From NCBI GenBank assembly GCA_041601945.1, contig JBFIHG010000027.1, forward strand, positions 1 through 37,426: a DNA stretch of 37,426 bases. Direction: 5' to 3'. Under the pieces are notes generated by a model, which saw only the letters and a list, made by a program, of their open reading frames with translations, was not told where the DNA came from and ran no database searches. Below, one piece after another: positions 26,438-33,747 of this stretch. Each line of letters opens with the position of its first letter. Position 1 is the stretch's first letter. A program made the translations under genes and the position numbers. The stretch comes from JBFJKD01 sp041601945. GTDB taxonomy: Bacteria; Pseudomonadota; Gammaproteobacteria; Pseudomonadales; Porticoccaceae.

Positions 26438-27370
26438 ATGGCCACTGGCAAGACCACAACAAAAACCAATACAAAACTGCCGACCGCTAACGGGACCACC
26501 CAATCCGGCATTCTGGCCGACGTACCGCGCTTTTCCCGCTACCACTGGTTTGACCTGGCACCCAACGCCGATCCCCGAGCGGCGCTTAAAACACTGGCAA
26601 AACTTGCCGATGGCTCAACTCTGGTAGTCGGTGTCGGCCAATCTCTGACCCAGGCTCTGGGCTACGAAATTAAGGGGTTGCGACTGTTCCCACGGCTGTC
26701 GGGCGCCGGTTTCGATATTCCCTCCACACCATCCGCTCTGTGGTGCTGGCTGCGCGCAGACGACCAGGGAGATCTAGTGCACCGCAGTCGCGCTCTGGTG
26801 CACAGCCTCGCGCCCACTTTTTCGCCGTCGCAAACCGTGGACGCCTTTGTCTATCGGGGCGGCAAAGATTTAACCGGTTACGAGGACGGCACGGAAAACC
26901 CTGTCGGAAAGAAAGCCGTTGCCGCAGCGATCGTCGCCGACGCAGGCCCGGGGCTCGACGGCAGTAGCTTTGTCGCAGTGCAGCAGTGGGTACACGACCT
27001 CGACACCTTCGACGCCATGTCACCGCGAGCCCAGGACAACACCTTCGGTCGGCGTAAAAGTGACAATGAAGAATTCGCGTCGGCACCGACCTCCGCTCAC
27101 GTCAAACGCACCGCACAGGAAAGCTTCGATCCCGAAGCATTTATTCTAAGACGCTCCATGCCCTGGGCCGACGCTCAACAAGCGGGACTGGTGTTTGTGG
27201 CGTTCGGCAAATCCTTCGACGCCTACGAAGCACTGCTAGCGCGCATGGTTGGTCTCGACGACGGGATCAGCGACGCACTGTTTAGTTTCACTCGCCCGCT
27301 CACCGGCGGTTATTTTTGGTGCCCGCCCATGGCCAAAAAACAACTGGATCTGCGCGCGCTCAAGCTGTGA
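26438..27370 (+). CDS. DyP-type haem peroxidase (class P/B, YfeX-like)
   Basis: A 310-residue dye-decolorizing peroxidase. The family motif is present as GYEDGTENP with the catalytic Asp150; the proximal haem His is probably H221 (AHVKR) and the distal Arg is in ILRRSMPW (R238 or R239). The C-terminus reads GYFWCPPMAKKQLDLRALKL. There is no signal peptide, so it is cytoplasmic, and its C-terminal end does not look like an encapsulin-targeting tail. The first 20 residues are Thr/Lys-rich and less conserved. ATG 26438 follows GGAG at good spacing. It lies, with the next gene, between nrdR and glyA. The substrate is unknown; oxidation of porphyrins or phenolic dyes is usual for the family. Confidence 0.93.
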   Translation: MATGKTTTKTNTKLPTANGTTQSGILADVPRFSRYHWFDLAPNADPRAALKTLAKLADGSTLVVGVGQSLTQALGYEIKGLRLFPRLSGAGFDIPSTPSALWCWLRADDQGDLVHRSRALVHSLAPTFSPSQTVDAFVYRGGKDLTGYEDGTENPVGKKAVAAAIVADAGPGLDGSSFVAVQQWVHDLDTFDAMSPRAQDNTFGRRKSDNEEFASAPTSAHVKRTAQESFDPEAFILRRSMPWADAQQAGLVFVAFGKSFDAYEALLARMVGLDDGISDALFSFTRPLTGGYFWCPPMAKKQLDLRALKL

Positions 27371-27530
27371 ATATTTTTTAACAGTAACTGCTCTCGGACT
27401 TCCATGACATTATCGCAACGTTTTCGATGTCAGTTAGCGCCTTAGCGTTGGCTGTTTGTGCATCCGTGGATTGCACGTGCGAACACATACACTAGCCACT
27501 CACAGCATTTTTCCGAGGAATTTGCCACAA

Positions 27531-28556
27531 ATGAACACGTCTTTTTATGGTCGTCTGTTCTTAGTTGTCAGCGGTTTGTCACTGGGCACAACGGCCTTAG
27601 CCGACCATCCTTCCATGGCGTTTGGGACCGACAGCGCCGGGCCCATCAACACCGTATCCGCAGGCGTTCTACCCAGGGGTAAGTGGTCTGGCGGACTGCG
27701 CACCGAAATGACCGATTTCGACGGGTTTAGCAGCAACGAGCTTACACGCTTTGCAGAAAATGGACTGGAGGGCGTGCACAGCGTGGAGCGCCTGACGAAA
27801 ACCACGGTTTCCCTCGCCTATGGCATCACCGAGCGCCTGACTGCCAGTGTGCAAGTACCTTATATTGAGCGGCGTTCTATCAATGAAGCAGAAATTGAGG
27901 ACGATGTGGCCGAGGCCCACCGCCACGGCGGCTCGTCGGGGCTGGGGGATCTGGTGCTGCTCGGACAGTACCAAGTTGTCGCTGGCGACAAGACCGATAT
28001 TGCCCTGCTGTTCGGTATCAAGGCCCCCACCGGCAAGACCGATATTAAAGACAGCGGCGGGCATCGTTTTGAAACAGAGTTCCAGCCCGGCTCTGGTTCT
28101 CTCGATTACCTCGCTGGCGTAGCAGTCAGCAGGCAACTGACCGCAGTAAACCTGCATGCCAATGTGCTGTACCACGCCACCAACGGCGGCGCACAGCGTG
28201 CGGAGATTGGTAATGCGCTGTCCTACAACGCCGCTCTGACCTATCGGCTGGCCGCGCCCCATAACCACCACACACAACACCACCACGACCATCATTCAAC
28301 CATGCATGGCAATGCAATACGTTGGGATCTGGTGCTCGAATTAAATGGCGAAACACGCAGCAAGGATAAAGTGGCCGGCGTGGCCGACACGCACTCCGGC
28401 GGCACGAAAATTTATTTTGCACCGGGTATCCGCCTGTCCCTGACTGACAACTGGAGCGGCTATTTGTCCTACGCTGTGCCTGTCGTGGAAAACCACAAGG
28501 GCGAACAGACAGACGTGGACCAGCGCATCGTTGCGGGTATTTCCGTCGGTTTTTAA
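27531..28556 (+). CDS. Outer membrane beta-barrel protein with His-rich loop (transporter-like)
   Basis: A 341-residue protein with a signal peptide (ending near TTALA, residue 24) and alternating amphipathic strands typical of an outer membrane barrel. It resembles the transporter/MetA-pathway phenol-degradation group of barrels, but I cannot name it further. Its most striking part is residues 244-259, with nine His among 16 residues (nt 28260-28307), placed between predicted strands and therefore likely in a loop or turn. It ends GISVGF, with the terminal Phe expected of barrel proteins. ATG 27531 is chosen for the signal peptide; the frame is open to 27456. It follows the DyP gene by 160 bases on the same strand. 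Confidence 0.82.
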   Translation: MNTSFYGRLFLVVSGLSLGTTALADHPSMAFGTDSAGPINTVSAGVLPRGKWSGGLRTEMTDFDGFSSNELTRFAENGLEGVHSVERLTKTTVSLAYGITERLTASVQVPYIERRSINEAEIEDDVAEAHRHGGSSGLGDLVLLGQYQVVAGDKTDIALLFGIKAPTGKTDIKDSGGHRFETEFQPGSGSLDYLAGVAVSRQLTAVNLHANVLYHATNGGAQRAEIGNALSYNAALTYRLAAPHNHHTQHHHDHHSTMHGNAIRWDLVLELNGETRSKDKVAGVADTHSGGTKIYFAPGIRLSLTDNWSGYLSYAVPVVENHKGEQTDVDQRIVAGISVGF

Positions 28557-28567
28557 ATCGTTACCGG

Positions 28568-28592
28568 GTCGCGCGGATTAATTCCGCGCGAC
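28568..28592. terminator. GC-rich hairpin between convergent genes
   Basis: GTCGCGCGGA (28568-28577) and TCCGCGCGAC (28583-28592) form a perfect 10-base stem with a 5-base loop. It lies 12 bases after the stop of the His-rich barrel gene and 8 bases before the end of glyA on the other strand. There is no T run on either side, so it is a possible bidirectional terminator of weak type. Confidence 0.5.
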
Positions 28593-28600
28593 TCATCAGA

Positions 28601-29863
28601 TTAGCGGTAAACCGGAAAGCGTCGGCAAATTTCCAGAACCTTCACTTTGACCTCGGCGATCACCGGCTCGGCATTGCCCGCTTGCAGGCCATCCAGCACA
28701 TCACACATCCAGTGGGTCAGCTCAATGGTTTCTGCCTCTTTGAACCCACGTGTGGTAATGGCCGGAGTCCCTACCCGCAATCCGCTGGTGACAAAGGGCG
28801 AGCGCGGATCGTTGGGCACAGCATTTTTATTCACCGTGATATTGGCATTGCCCAGCGCTTCGTCGGCATCTTTCCCCGTGTAATCCCGACCAATCAGATT
28901 GACCAGCATCAGGTGGTTGTCAGTGCCTCCGGAGACGATGTCGATACCGCGCTCAATAAAGGTCGCGGCCATGACACGGGCGTTTTTGACCACCTGCACC
29001 TGATAGGCTTTGAACTCCTCACTCATCGCCTCCTTAAAACTCACTGCCTTGGCGGCAATCACGTGCATCAACGGGCCGCCCTGCCCGCCGGGGAACACCG
29101 CCGAATTAAACTTTTTCTCCAGTTCTGGATTAGCCCGGGCCAGAATAATGCCGCCGCGGGGACCACGCAGGGTTTTGTGTGTGGTAGAGGTCACCACATC
29201 CGCCACCGGCACCGGATTGGGGTAACAACCCGCCGCCACCAGACCCGCCACATGCGCCATATCCACCATCAGGTAGGCACCCACTTTATCGGCAATATCC
29301 CGAAACCGCTGCCAGTCCATCACCCGCGAGTAGGCGGAGAATCCGGCAATAATCATTTTGGGTTTGTGTTCCAGCGCCAACGCTTCCACCTGGTCGTAAT
29401 CCACCTCTCCCGTGGCCGCCACTAAACCGTATTGCACGGCGTGGTAGGTTTTGCCTGAAAAGCTCGGTTTGGCGCCGTGGGTTAAATGCCCCCCATCCGC
29501 CAGACTCATGCCGAGCACGGTGTCACCCGGCTCGCACAAAGCCTGATACACCGCCGCGTTGGCCTGGGAACCGGAATGTGGCTGCACATTGGCGTAGTCC
29601 GCGCCAAACAACTGCTTGACCCGAGCAATGGCCAGCTCTTCCGCCTGATCCACATACTCGCAACCACCGTAATAGCGCTTGCCGGGATACCCTTCGGCAT
29701 ATTTATTGGTGAGCACCGTGCCCTGTGCGGCCATAACCAGAGGACTGGTGTAATTTTCCGAGGCGATCAGTTCGATATGTTCTTCCTGGCGACGCTCTTC
29801 CTGTTGAATAGAGCGCCATATGTCCGGGTCGAACTGGGCGAGAGTCAATTTTTGATCAAACAT
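28601..29863 (-). CDS. glyA: Serine hydroxymethyltransferase
   Basis: GlyA uses PLP and tetrahydrofolate to convert serine to glycine, feeding one-carbon metabolism. The 420-residue protein has LIASENYTSPLVM, the KYAEGYPGKRYYGG segment, NVQPHSGSQANAAVY, MVDMAHVAGLVAAG and the PLP lysine in TSTTHKTLRGPRGG. I chose ATG 29863 (MFDQKLTLAQFDPDIW); the frame is open to 29905 but only the shorter form matches the family. In many relatives glyA is directly upstream of nrdR-ribD; here two plus-strand genes lie between. Confidence 0.97.
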   Translation of the reverse strand: MFDQKLTLAQFDPDIWRSIQQEERRQEEHIELIASENYTSPLVMAAQGTVLTNKYAEGYPGKRYYGGCEYVDQAEELAIARVKQLFGADYANVQPHSGSQANAAVYQALCEPGDTVLGMSLADGGHLTHGAKPSFSGKTYHAVQYGLVAATGEVDYDQVEALALEHKPKMIIAGFSAYSRVMDWQRFRDIADKVGAYLMVDMAHVAGLVAAGCYPNPVPVADVVTSTTHKTLRGPRGGIILARANPELEKKFNSAVFPGGQGGPLMHVIAAKAVSFKEAMSEEFKAYQVQVVKNARVMAATFIERGIDIVSGGTDNHLMLVNLIGRDYTGKDADEALGNANITVNKNAVPNDPRSPFVTSGLRVGTPAITTRGFKEAETIELTHWMCDVLDGLQAGNAEPVIAEVKVKVLEICRRFPVYR

Positions 29864-30121
29864 GGTATGGGCGCCGTGTCGAAATGAAGCGCGAATTTTA
29901 CACAATCCCGCCGTCCCGTCCTATGCCTGAAATCACCCGCAACCCCATTTTGCCCCTCATCCCCCACAAACATCGCGCAACAAGTGCGTTAAAGCCTGCG
30001 CGTAAAAGGATTTTGGCATCTGACGCAGCGCCCCAGATGGGCGCAAAGTGTGTTGGCGTGAATCAAACCTGGCGGTCAGTGAATCGTCACAGCGGATGAG
30101 CGGTCGCTCGCGCTATTAATG
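29864..30121. other. Intergenic region upstream of glyA
   Basis: A 258-base region between the glyA start and the end of the lipase-like gene. It should hold the glyA promoter, but I find no convincing -10/-35 pair, no glycine riboswitch-like structure and no terminator with a T run. A 70-codon open frame on the plus strand (29884-30099) has no family similarity and no ribosome binding site, so it is not called a gene. Confidence 0.5.
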
Positions 30122-30946
30122 CTAGATGGCTTGCGCCATACGTTTTGCCAGAGCCCGATAAGAGTTAATGTTGAACGCCAAACCCATGTGCGAGGCGCGG
30201 TTGACCTCGATATTGTTATCCGGATTTTTTTCAGCACAGCTTTGCCAGCCGACAACACCATCATTTCTTGAATAGATCGCAAATTGTGGGACATCGACAT
30301 CTTCCGGGGCAATCATCGCTTTCACAAAACCACACACGCAATAACCAGTGCCGCAGGATGCTTTCAAATTTCGGCCTATCAATTTACCCTGACCTACTTT
30401 TAAATAATCCCAGACGCCAACGACAGCCGGGTGAGCTTCAACCATATCTCTAAACGGAGAACCTACGGTCACCACCCTGTCGATCAAATGCGGAACCTTT
30501 TGAACGATCGCCTTGGCCAGCATGCCACCCAAACTATGTCCCACCAACACTACCTTCCGGCCACTCTCCTTGTACATTACCTCGATCTGTCGAATCAGTT
30601 TGACCGTGGTTTTGTCCGGGCAATTGGTGTTCCAGTGGATATTTGCTGCGTAGGGCTTATAACCTATGCGGCGCATCCATTGGCGCATGGGAAGCATAAT
30701 AAGATCGTTGGCGATAAACCCCGGAATCACCAACACCTGCCGACCATCACCACGCTCTACGCCACAACCCCAGAATACCGGGTGGCAATGTAGTGTCGCC
30801 AACTCGGCGGGCCAGATAGCTTCGCGCCAGATTGGCGTCGCCGTTGACTCAATGGATGGATCGTGAGCAAAGGGGCCATCCTCGGCATCACTTTCTAAAT
30901 GCTCAAGAAGCTCTTCCATATCACCAGTGGCGCTATACTCAGCCAT
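30122..30946 (-). CDS. Alpha/beta hydrolase, lipase-like (possibly linked to PHA metabolism)
   Basis: A 274-residue protein with a full alpha/beta-hydrolase triad: the nucleophile elbow GHSLGG (Ser138), an Asp in YSRNDG (Asp229) and a His in SHMGL (His253). Early residues include VLVIPGFIANDLIM, an oxyanion region like that of bacterial lipases. There is no signal peptide, so it is probably cytoplasmic; a Cys-rich stretch (SCGTGYCVC, about 198-205) precedes the Asp. ATG 30946 has AAGG at good spacing; the in-frame TTG at 30952 is less likely. It follows the phasin gene on the same strand, with a terminator between. A role in PHA or lipid ester turnover is possible from context but not shown by sequence. 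Confidence 0.85.
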   Translation of the reverse strand: MAEYSATGDMEELLEHLESDAEDGPFAHDPSIESTATPIWREAIWPAELATLHCHPVFWGCGVERGDGRQVLVIPGFIANDLIMLPMRQWMRRIGYKPYAANIHWNTNCPDKTTVKLIRQIEVMYKESGRKVVLVGHSLGGMLAKAIVQKVPHLIDRVVTVGSPFRDMVEAHPAVVGVWDYLKVGQGKLIGRNLKASCGTGYCVCGFVKAMIAPEDVDVPQFAIYSRNDGVVGWQSCAEKNPDNNIEVNRASHMGLAFNINSYRALAKRMAQAI

Positions 30947-31009
30947 CGACAAGCCTTATGCGTCGTTAAAAATTGTTTGGATGCTACCTTGAACGGCCTG
31001 AATAAAGAA

Positions 31010-31036
31010 GGGGGAGTAGCACAAAACTACTCCCCC
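31010..31036 (-). terminator. Rho-independent terminator of the phasin gene
   Basis: GGGGGAGTAG (31010-31019) and CTACTCCCCC (31027-31036) form a perfect 10-base stem with a 7-base loop, about 18 bases beyond the phasin stop codon. On the minus strand the stem is followed by TTCTTTATTC, a T-rich tail. Confidence 0.82.
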
Positions 31037-31053
31037 CCATCGCCATTGGAATA

Positions 31054-31560
31054 TTAAACGACACCCTTGGTAAATTTTTCAGTAGCATCTTTTGCAGCTG
31101 CGACAGATTGCTTAACCAGCTCAGAAAGCGAGCTATCTACACCCCAGGTGCGGGCGAGATTCAGGGCGGCTTGTGAGCTATCGCGAGTGCTTTCGAACAA
31201 AGCCTTTGCAGTTGCATTGAAATCGCCAACAACATTACCTTGTTCAGCCACGACCGCTTTGAATACGTCGAAAGCCTCAGACTGTGATTTAGTCAGAGAT
31301 TCCAACATTGTCTCCATATTTCCCTTGTAGTCTTTCGGGTCCGTAGCAAGTTTCTTGGCCAGCTCGAGGGCAGAAACCTGTTTTTCTGCAACGCGCTGAG
31401 CAACTGCTCCACTCAAGCGTGCACTGCGCTCACGGGCTTGCTTAAGCGCACCGTGAACCAGTTTTTGATTAGCAATAAGAGTGTCGATGTAGAGCTCCAC
31501 TTCTGTTGCGGCATTGGCTTTCGAGGTTGACGCTTTAGCGCTGGTACTGGACTGTGTCAT
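31054..31560 (-). CDS. Phasin family protein (PHA granule coat)
   Basis: A 168-residue, all-helical, cysteine-free protein of the phasin type (PF09361-like). Phasins coat polyhydroxyalkanoate granules. It has an N-terminal Ser/Thr/Ala-rich tail (about 1-18), a segment VELYIDTLIANQKLVHGALKQ and amphipathic helices with the repeating ALELAKKL / LTKSQSEAFDVFK pattern, then the helix SLSELVKQSVAAAKDATEKF. No signal peptide or membrane segment is present. The ATG has AGGAG (31572-31568) at 7-base spacing. It is divergent from the PadR-type gene, with which it shares a promoter region, and ends before a strong terminator. Confidence 0.9.
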   Translation of the reverse strand: MTQSSTSAKASTSKANAATEVELYIDTLIANQKLVHGALKQARERSARLSGAVAQRVAEKQVSALELAKKLATDPKDYKGNMETMLESLTKSQSEAFDVFKAVVAEQGNVVGDFNATAKALFESTRDSSQAALNLARTWGVDSSLSELVKQSVAAAKDATEKFTKGVV

Positions 31561-31585
31561 GGTCTTGCTCCTAAGTTTAACTAGT

Positions 31586-31639
31586 CTTGAGGTATGTAAT
31601 GAACTACGTTTACCTTGCTGTTACTCAATCAACCTCAAG
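31586..31639. repeat. Inverted repeat in the phasin leader
   Basis: CTTGAGGT (31586-31593) and ACCTCAAG (31632-31639) are exact 8-base inverted repeats 38 bases apart. The second lies in a small palindrome, ACCTCAAGGT (31632-31641). Both arms fall within the predicted untranslated leader of the phasin mRNA (from about 31645 to 31561). They could form a stem in RNA or be two operator copies in DNA. Confidence 0.55.
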
Positions 31640-31645
31640 GTACGC

Positions 31646-31679
31646 TTGCCATTTAAATGCAATTTGCATATAGTGTCAA
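31646..31679. promoter_or_regulatory. Overlapping divergent promoters with shared palindromic operator
   Basis: Plus strand, toward the PadR-type gene: TTGCCA (31646-31651), 17-base spacer, TATAGT (31669-31674). Minus strand, toward the phasin gene: TTGACA (31679-31674, perfect), 17-base spacer, TTAAAT (31656-31651). The spacer of both contains the 13-base palindrome ATGCAA-T-TTGCAT (31657-31669). A protein bound there would block both promoters at once. Confidence 0.62.
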
Positions 31680-31704
31680 CCCTTGATAGCTAATGAGTTT
31701 TGTT

Positions 31705-32148
31705 ATGGCATCTAAAAAGGAAGCACCCAACCCCAAAATGTCGAGCGAAATGTTGACGGCCAACCTGCTGGCGCTACTGAAAAACTGGTCTGGTTATGGC
31801 TATGAACTGGCCAAAAAACTGGAAAATGCCGGTTACGGAGGCTGCAACAGCGGTACGCTGTATCGCACCCTCCGACAAATGGAAAAATCGGGTTTGATAT
31901 CTTCAATGTGGGATACGTCGTCAGATGGCCCCGCTCGTAGAATCTACAGCCTGACTAAGCCCGGCTCGATGTTCTTATCCAACTGGATGGCGGTGATGGA
32001 TATGCATAAACGCACGCTTGAGGGATTTATGAATCTGGCCGAGCAAATGGGTGATGCCATGCGGCCACCCTCGGCAGAAAAAGAGCCTGAAGAACAACCC
32101 AGGGCAGCCCCAAAACCACGCCGACGCAGCAAAAAAGCGGACCAATAA
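31705..32148 (+). CDS. PadR-family regulator (PhaQ-like)
   Basis: A 147-residue transcription factor. The N-terminal winged helix-turn-helix has the PadR pattern: LLALLKNWSGYGYELAKKL, then GTLYRTLRQMEKSGLI and RRIYSLTKPG. The C-terminal helix (FLSNWMAVMDMHKRTLEGF) is the dimerisation segment of the family. The last 25 residues are rich in Pro, Arg and Lys. In Bacillus megaterium the PadR-related repressor PhaQ senses PHB and controls phasin expression; neighbourhood to a phasin, a small subunit and PhaC suggests the same job here (inference). Start choice is uncertain: ATG 31693 would add four residues; neither has a clear ribosome binding site, and 31705 leaves a 24-base leader from the predicted transcription start. 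Confidence 0.9.
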   Translation: MASKKEAPNPKMSSEMLTANLLALLKNWSGYGYELAKKLENAGYGGCNSGTLYRTLRQMEKSGLISSMWDTSSDGPARRIYSLTKPGSMFLSNWMAVMDMHKRTLEGFMNLAEQMGDAMRPPSAEKEPEEQPRAAPKPRRRSKKADQ

Positions 32149-32168
32149 CTGTAAAACAGGAGAAACTC

Positions 32169-32582
32169 ATGAGTAAAGGTGACGACCAATTCACAATGGA
32201 ACCTATGCGCATGTGGCGCGAGTGGGTTCAAAAGTCAGAACAACAGTGGAGCGAAGCGCTTACCGGAGCGATGGCTGACGAAAAAGCAAGCAAATTATTC
32301 GGCCACTTTTTTCAAGAATGGCTGCATGCGCAAAACATGTTTACCGAAATGGTTGGCCAGAACCTGGCCAGTATGAATTTACCCTCTCGCACCGATGTGA
32401 TTGACGTTAAAGATCGTTTGGGCGAGGTCGATGACACCTTGACCATACTGATTACCGAAATCCATAAGCTAAAAAAACAACTGGCTGAAACTGCCGCTGG
32501 CAGTCACCCAGAAGCAACAAAAGCGAAACCAAAGCGTACGCGCAAGCCACCCGCAAAACCAGGCGCCAGTGCTAAATCGTAA
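32169..32582 (+). CDS. Very small PHA synthase accessory subunit (PhaR/PhaE-like)
   Basis: A 137-residue protein. Residues 10-95 resemble the core of PHA synthase accessory subunits: MEPMRMWREWVQKSEQQW, a helical middle (FGHFFQEWLHAQNMFTEM), and NLPSRTDVIDVKDRLGEVDD, a motif pattern found near the C-terminus of PhaE/PhaR proteins, followed by a coiled-coil helix. The final 30 residues are a Lys/Pro/Ala/Arg tail. At 137 residues it is much shorter than class III PhaE (about 350) and shorter than Bacillus PhaR (about 200). AGGAG lies seven bases before ATG 32169. It is 20 bases after the PadR-type gene and 31 bases before phaC, so one operon is likely. The family assignment is by pattern and neighbour. 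Confidence 0.78.
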   Translation: MSKGDDQFTMEPMRMWREWVQKSEQQWSEALTGAMADEKASKLFGHFFQEWLHAQNMFTEMVGQNLASMNLPSRTDVIDVKDRLGEVDDTLTILITEIHKLKKQLAETAAGSHPEATKAKPKRTRKPPAKPGASAKS

Positions 32583-32613
32583 TTAATACCTGACAACAGA
32601 ACCAGGGGCCCGG

Positions 32614-33681
32614 ATGACTAACCAACAGGACATTGATCAGAAGATCGGTGCCGCAGTGGCCAAAATATTGGCGCGTAACGTAGATGGTCTCGACCATCTC
32701 GATCACCTGTCGCTGGATTTTGGCTCAACGCCAAAGGATATCATCCATTCCCGCGGCACCATGAAGCTATATCACTACCACCCGATTAGTGACGAAATTT
32801 ATCGCGTCCCGGTAGTCATCGTTGCCCCTTTGATGAATCGCTACTACATACTGGATCTGGCCCCCGGACAGAGTTTTGTCGAGTACCTTGTCAAACAAGG
32901 CCTGGACGTCTATCTCGTCGACTGGGGTGTACCCAGGCAAGAGCACAAACATTATACGTTTGATCACTACGTCGACGAGTTTCTATCCGACTGCTTGCAC
33001 CGGGTAGCCGAGGATTGTGGCGAAGAACAGGTTTCTCTGCTGGGCTATTGCCTCGGTGGCGTTATGGCGGCCATGCACACAGCACTCAATACGAACGGGA
33101 ATATTAAAAACCTTGCCTGCCTTACGACCCCGGTTAACGCCGAAGGCATGCGACTTTATAAAAACTGGGCGAACAACAAAACATTCGACATCGATAAAAT
33201 CGTCGACGAACTGGGCAATATTCCCGCAGGAATGATCGACAGCATGATGCAGGCGCTACGCCCGTTACAAAGAACCGCAGGTCGCCTGAACTTGCTAAAC
33301 AATATACATAACGACCAGTTTGTCGAGGCCCACTACCGCTTTGAGCGCTGGGCAACCGACCAAATTCCCCTGGCGGGGGAAACCGCCAGGCAATTATTCA
33401 AGGATTTTCTACGCGACAACAAACTGGTCAATAAAACATTTACAATCAACGGCCGAAAGGTAGATTTGGGCAAGATTAAAGTACCCTTTTTACATATTGC
33501 GGCGTTGCACGATCACATCGTACCCACTGCCGCCTCGAAAGACCTGATGGGTCTGGTCGGCAGTGAGGATAAACTGGAAATCGTGCTTAAAGGCGGACAC
33601 GTTAGCCTTGTCGCAGGTGGCAATGCTGTATTCAGGCTGTGGCCACAGGTAAGTGAATGGTTAGCCGAAAGGTCCGAATAA
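32614..33681 (+). CDS. phaC: Polyhydroxyalkanoate synthase PhaC, short (class III/IV type)
   Basis: PhaC polymerises hydroxyacyl-CoA into polyester on cytoplasmic granules. The 355-residue protein lacks the long N-terminal domain of class I/II enzymes and needs a second subunit in this class. The catalytic triad is C146 in GYCLGG, D300 in LHDHIVP and H329 in GGHVSL, close to the numbering of the class III model enzyme (C149, D302, H331). Other signatures are NRYYILDLAPGQSFVEY and VYLVDWGVP. The lipase-like box GYCLGG and the segments around it look closer to Bacillus class IV PhaC (GYCMGG, as I recall) than to Allochromatium class III (ICQGG). ATG 32614 follows AGGGG. It is in an operon with the small subunit. 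Confidence 0.92.
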   Translation: MTNQQDIDQKIGAAVAKILARNVDGLDHLDHLSLDFGSTPKDIIHSRGTMKLYHYHPISDEIYRVPVVIVAPLMNRYYILDLAPGQSFVEYLVKQGLDVYLVDWGVPRQEHKHYTFDHYVDEFLSDCLHRVAEDCGEEQVSLLGYCLGGVMAAMHTALNTNGNIKNLACLTTPVNAEGMRLYKNWANNKTFDIDKIVDELGNIPAGMIDSMMQALRPLQRTAGRLNLLNNIHNDQFVEAHYRFERWATDQIPLAGETARQLFKDFLRDNKLVNKTFTINGRKVDLGKIKVPFLHIAALHDHIVPTAASKDLMGLVGSEDKLEIVLKGGHVSLVAGGNAVFRLWPQVSEWLAERSE

Positions 33682-33747
33682 TTCTCCGGCAGATCGACCG
33701 ATACACCCTTAACCTGTTATCACCATTATTATTTTGGAGTAATCATT

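Noticed and set aside
26438..27370. Encapsulin cargo system around the DyP peroxidase
   Set aside because: No encapsulin-like shell gene is adjacent and the DyP C-terminus lacks a recognisable targeting extension.
27669..28295. 208-codon minus-strand open frame across the His-rich barrel gene
   Set aside because: The plus-strand frame has a signal peptide and barrel pattern; the minus-strand frame has neither a start signal nor family similarity.
29864..30121. Glycine riboswitch upstream of glyA
   Set aside because: I looked for paired aptamer-like GGAGAG...CCGAAGG patterns on the minus strand and found none.
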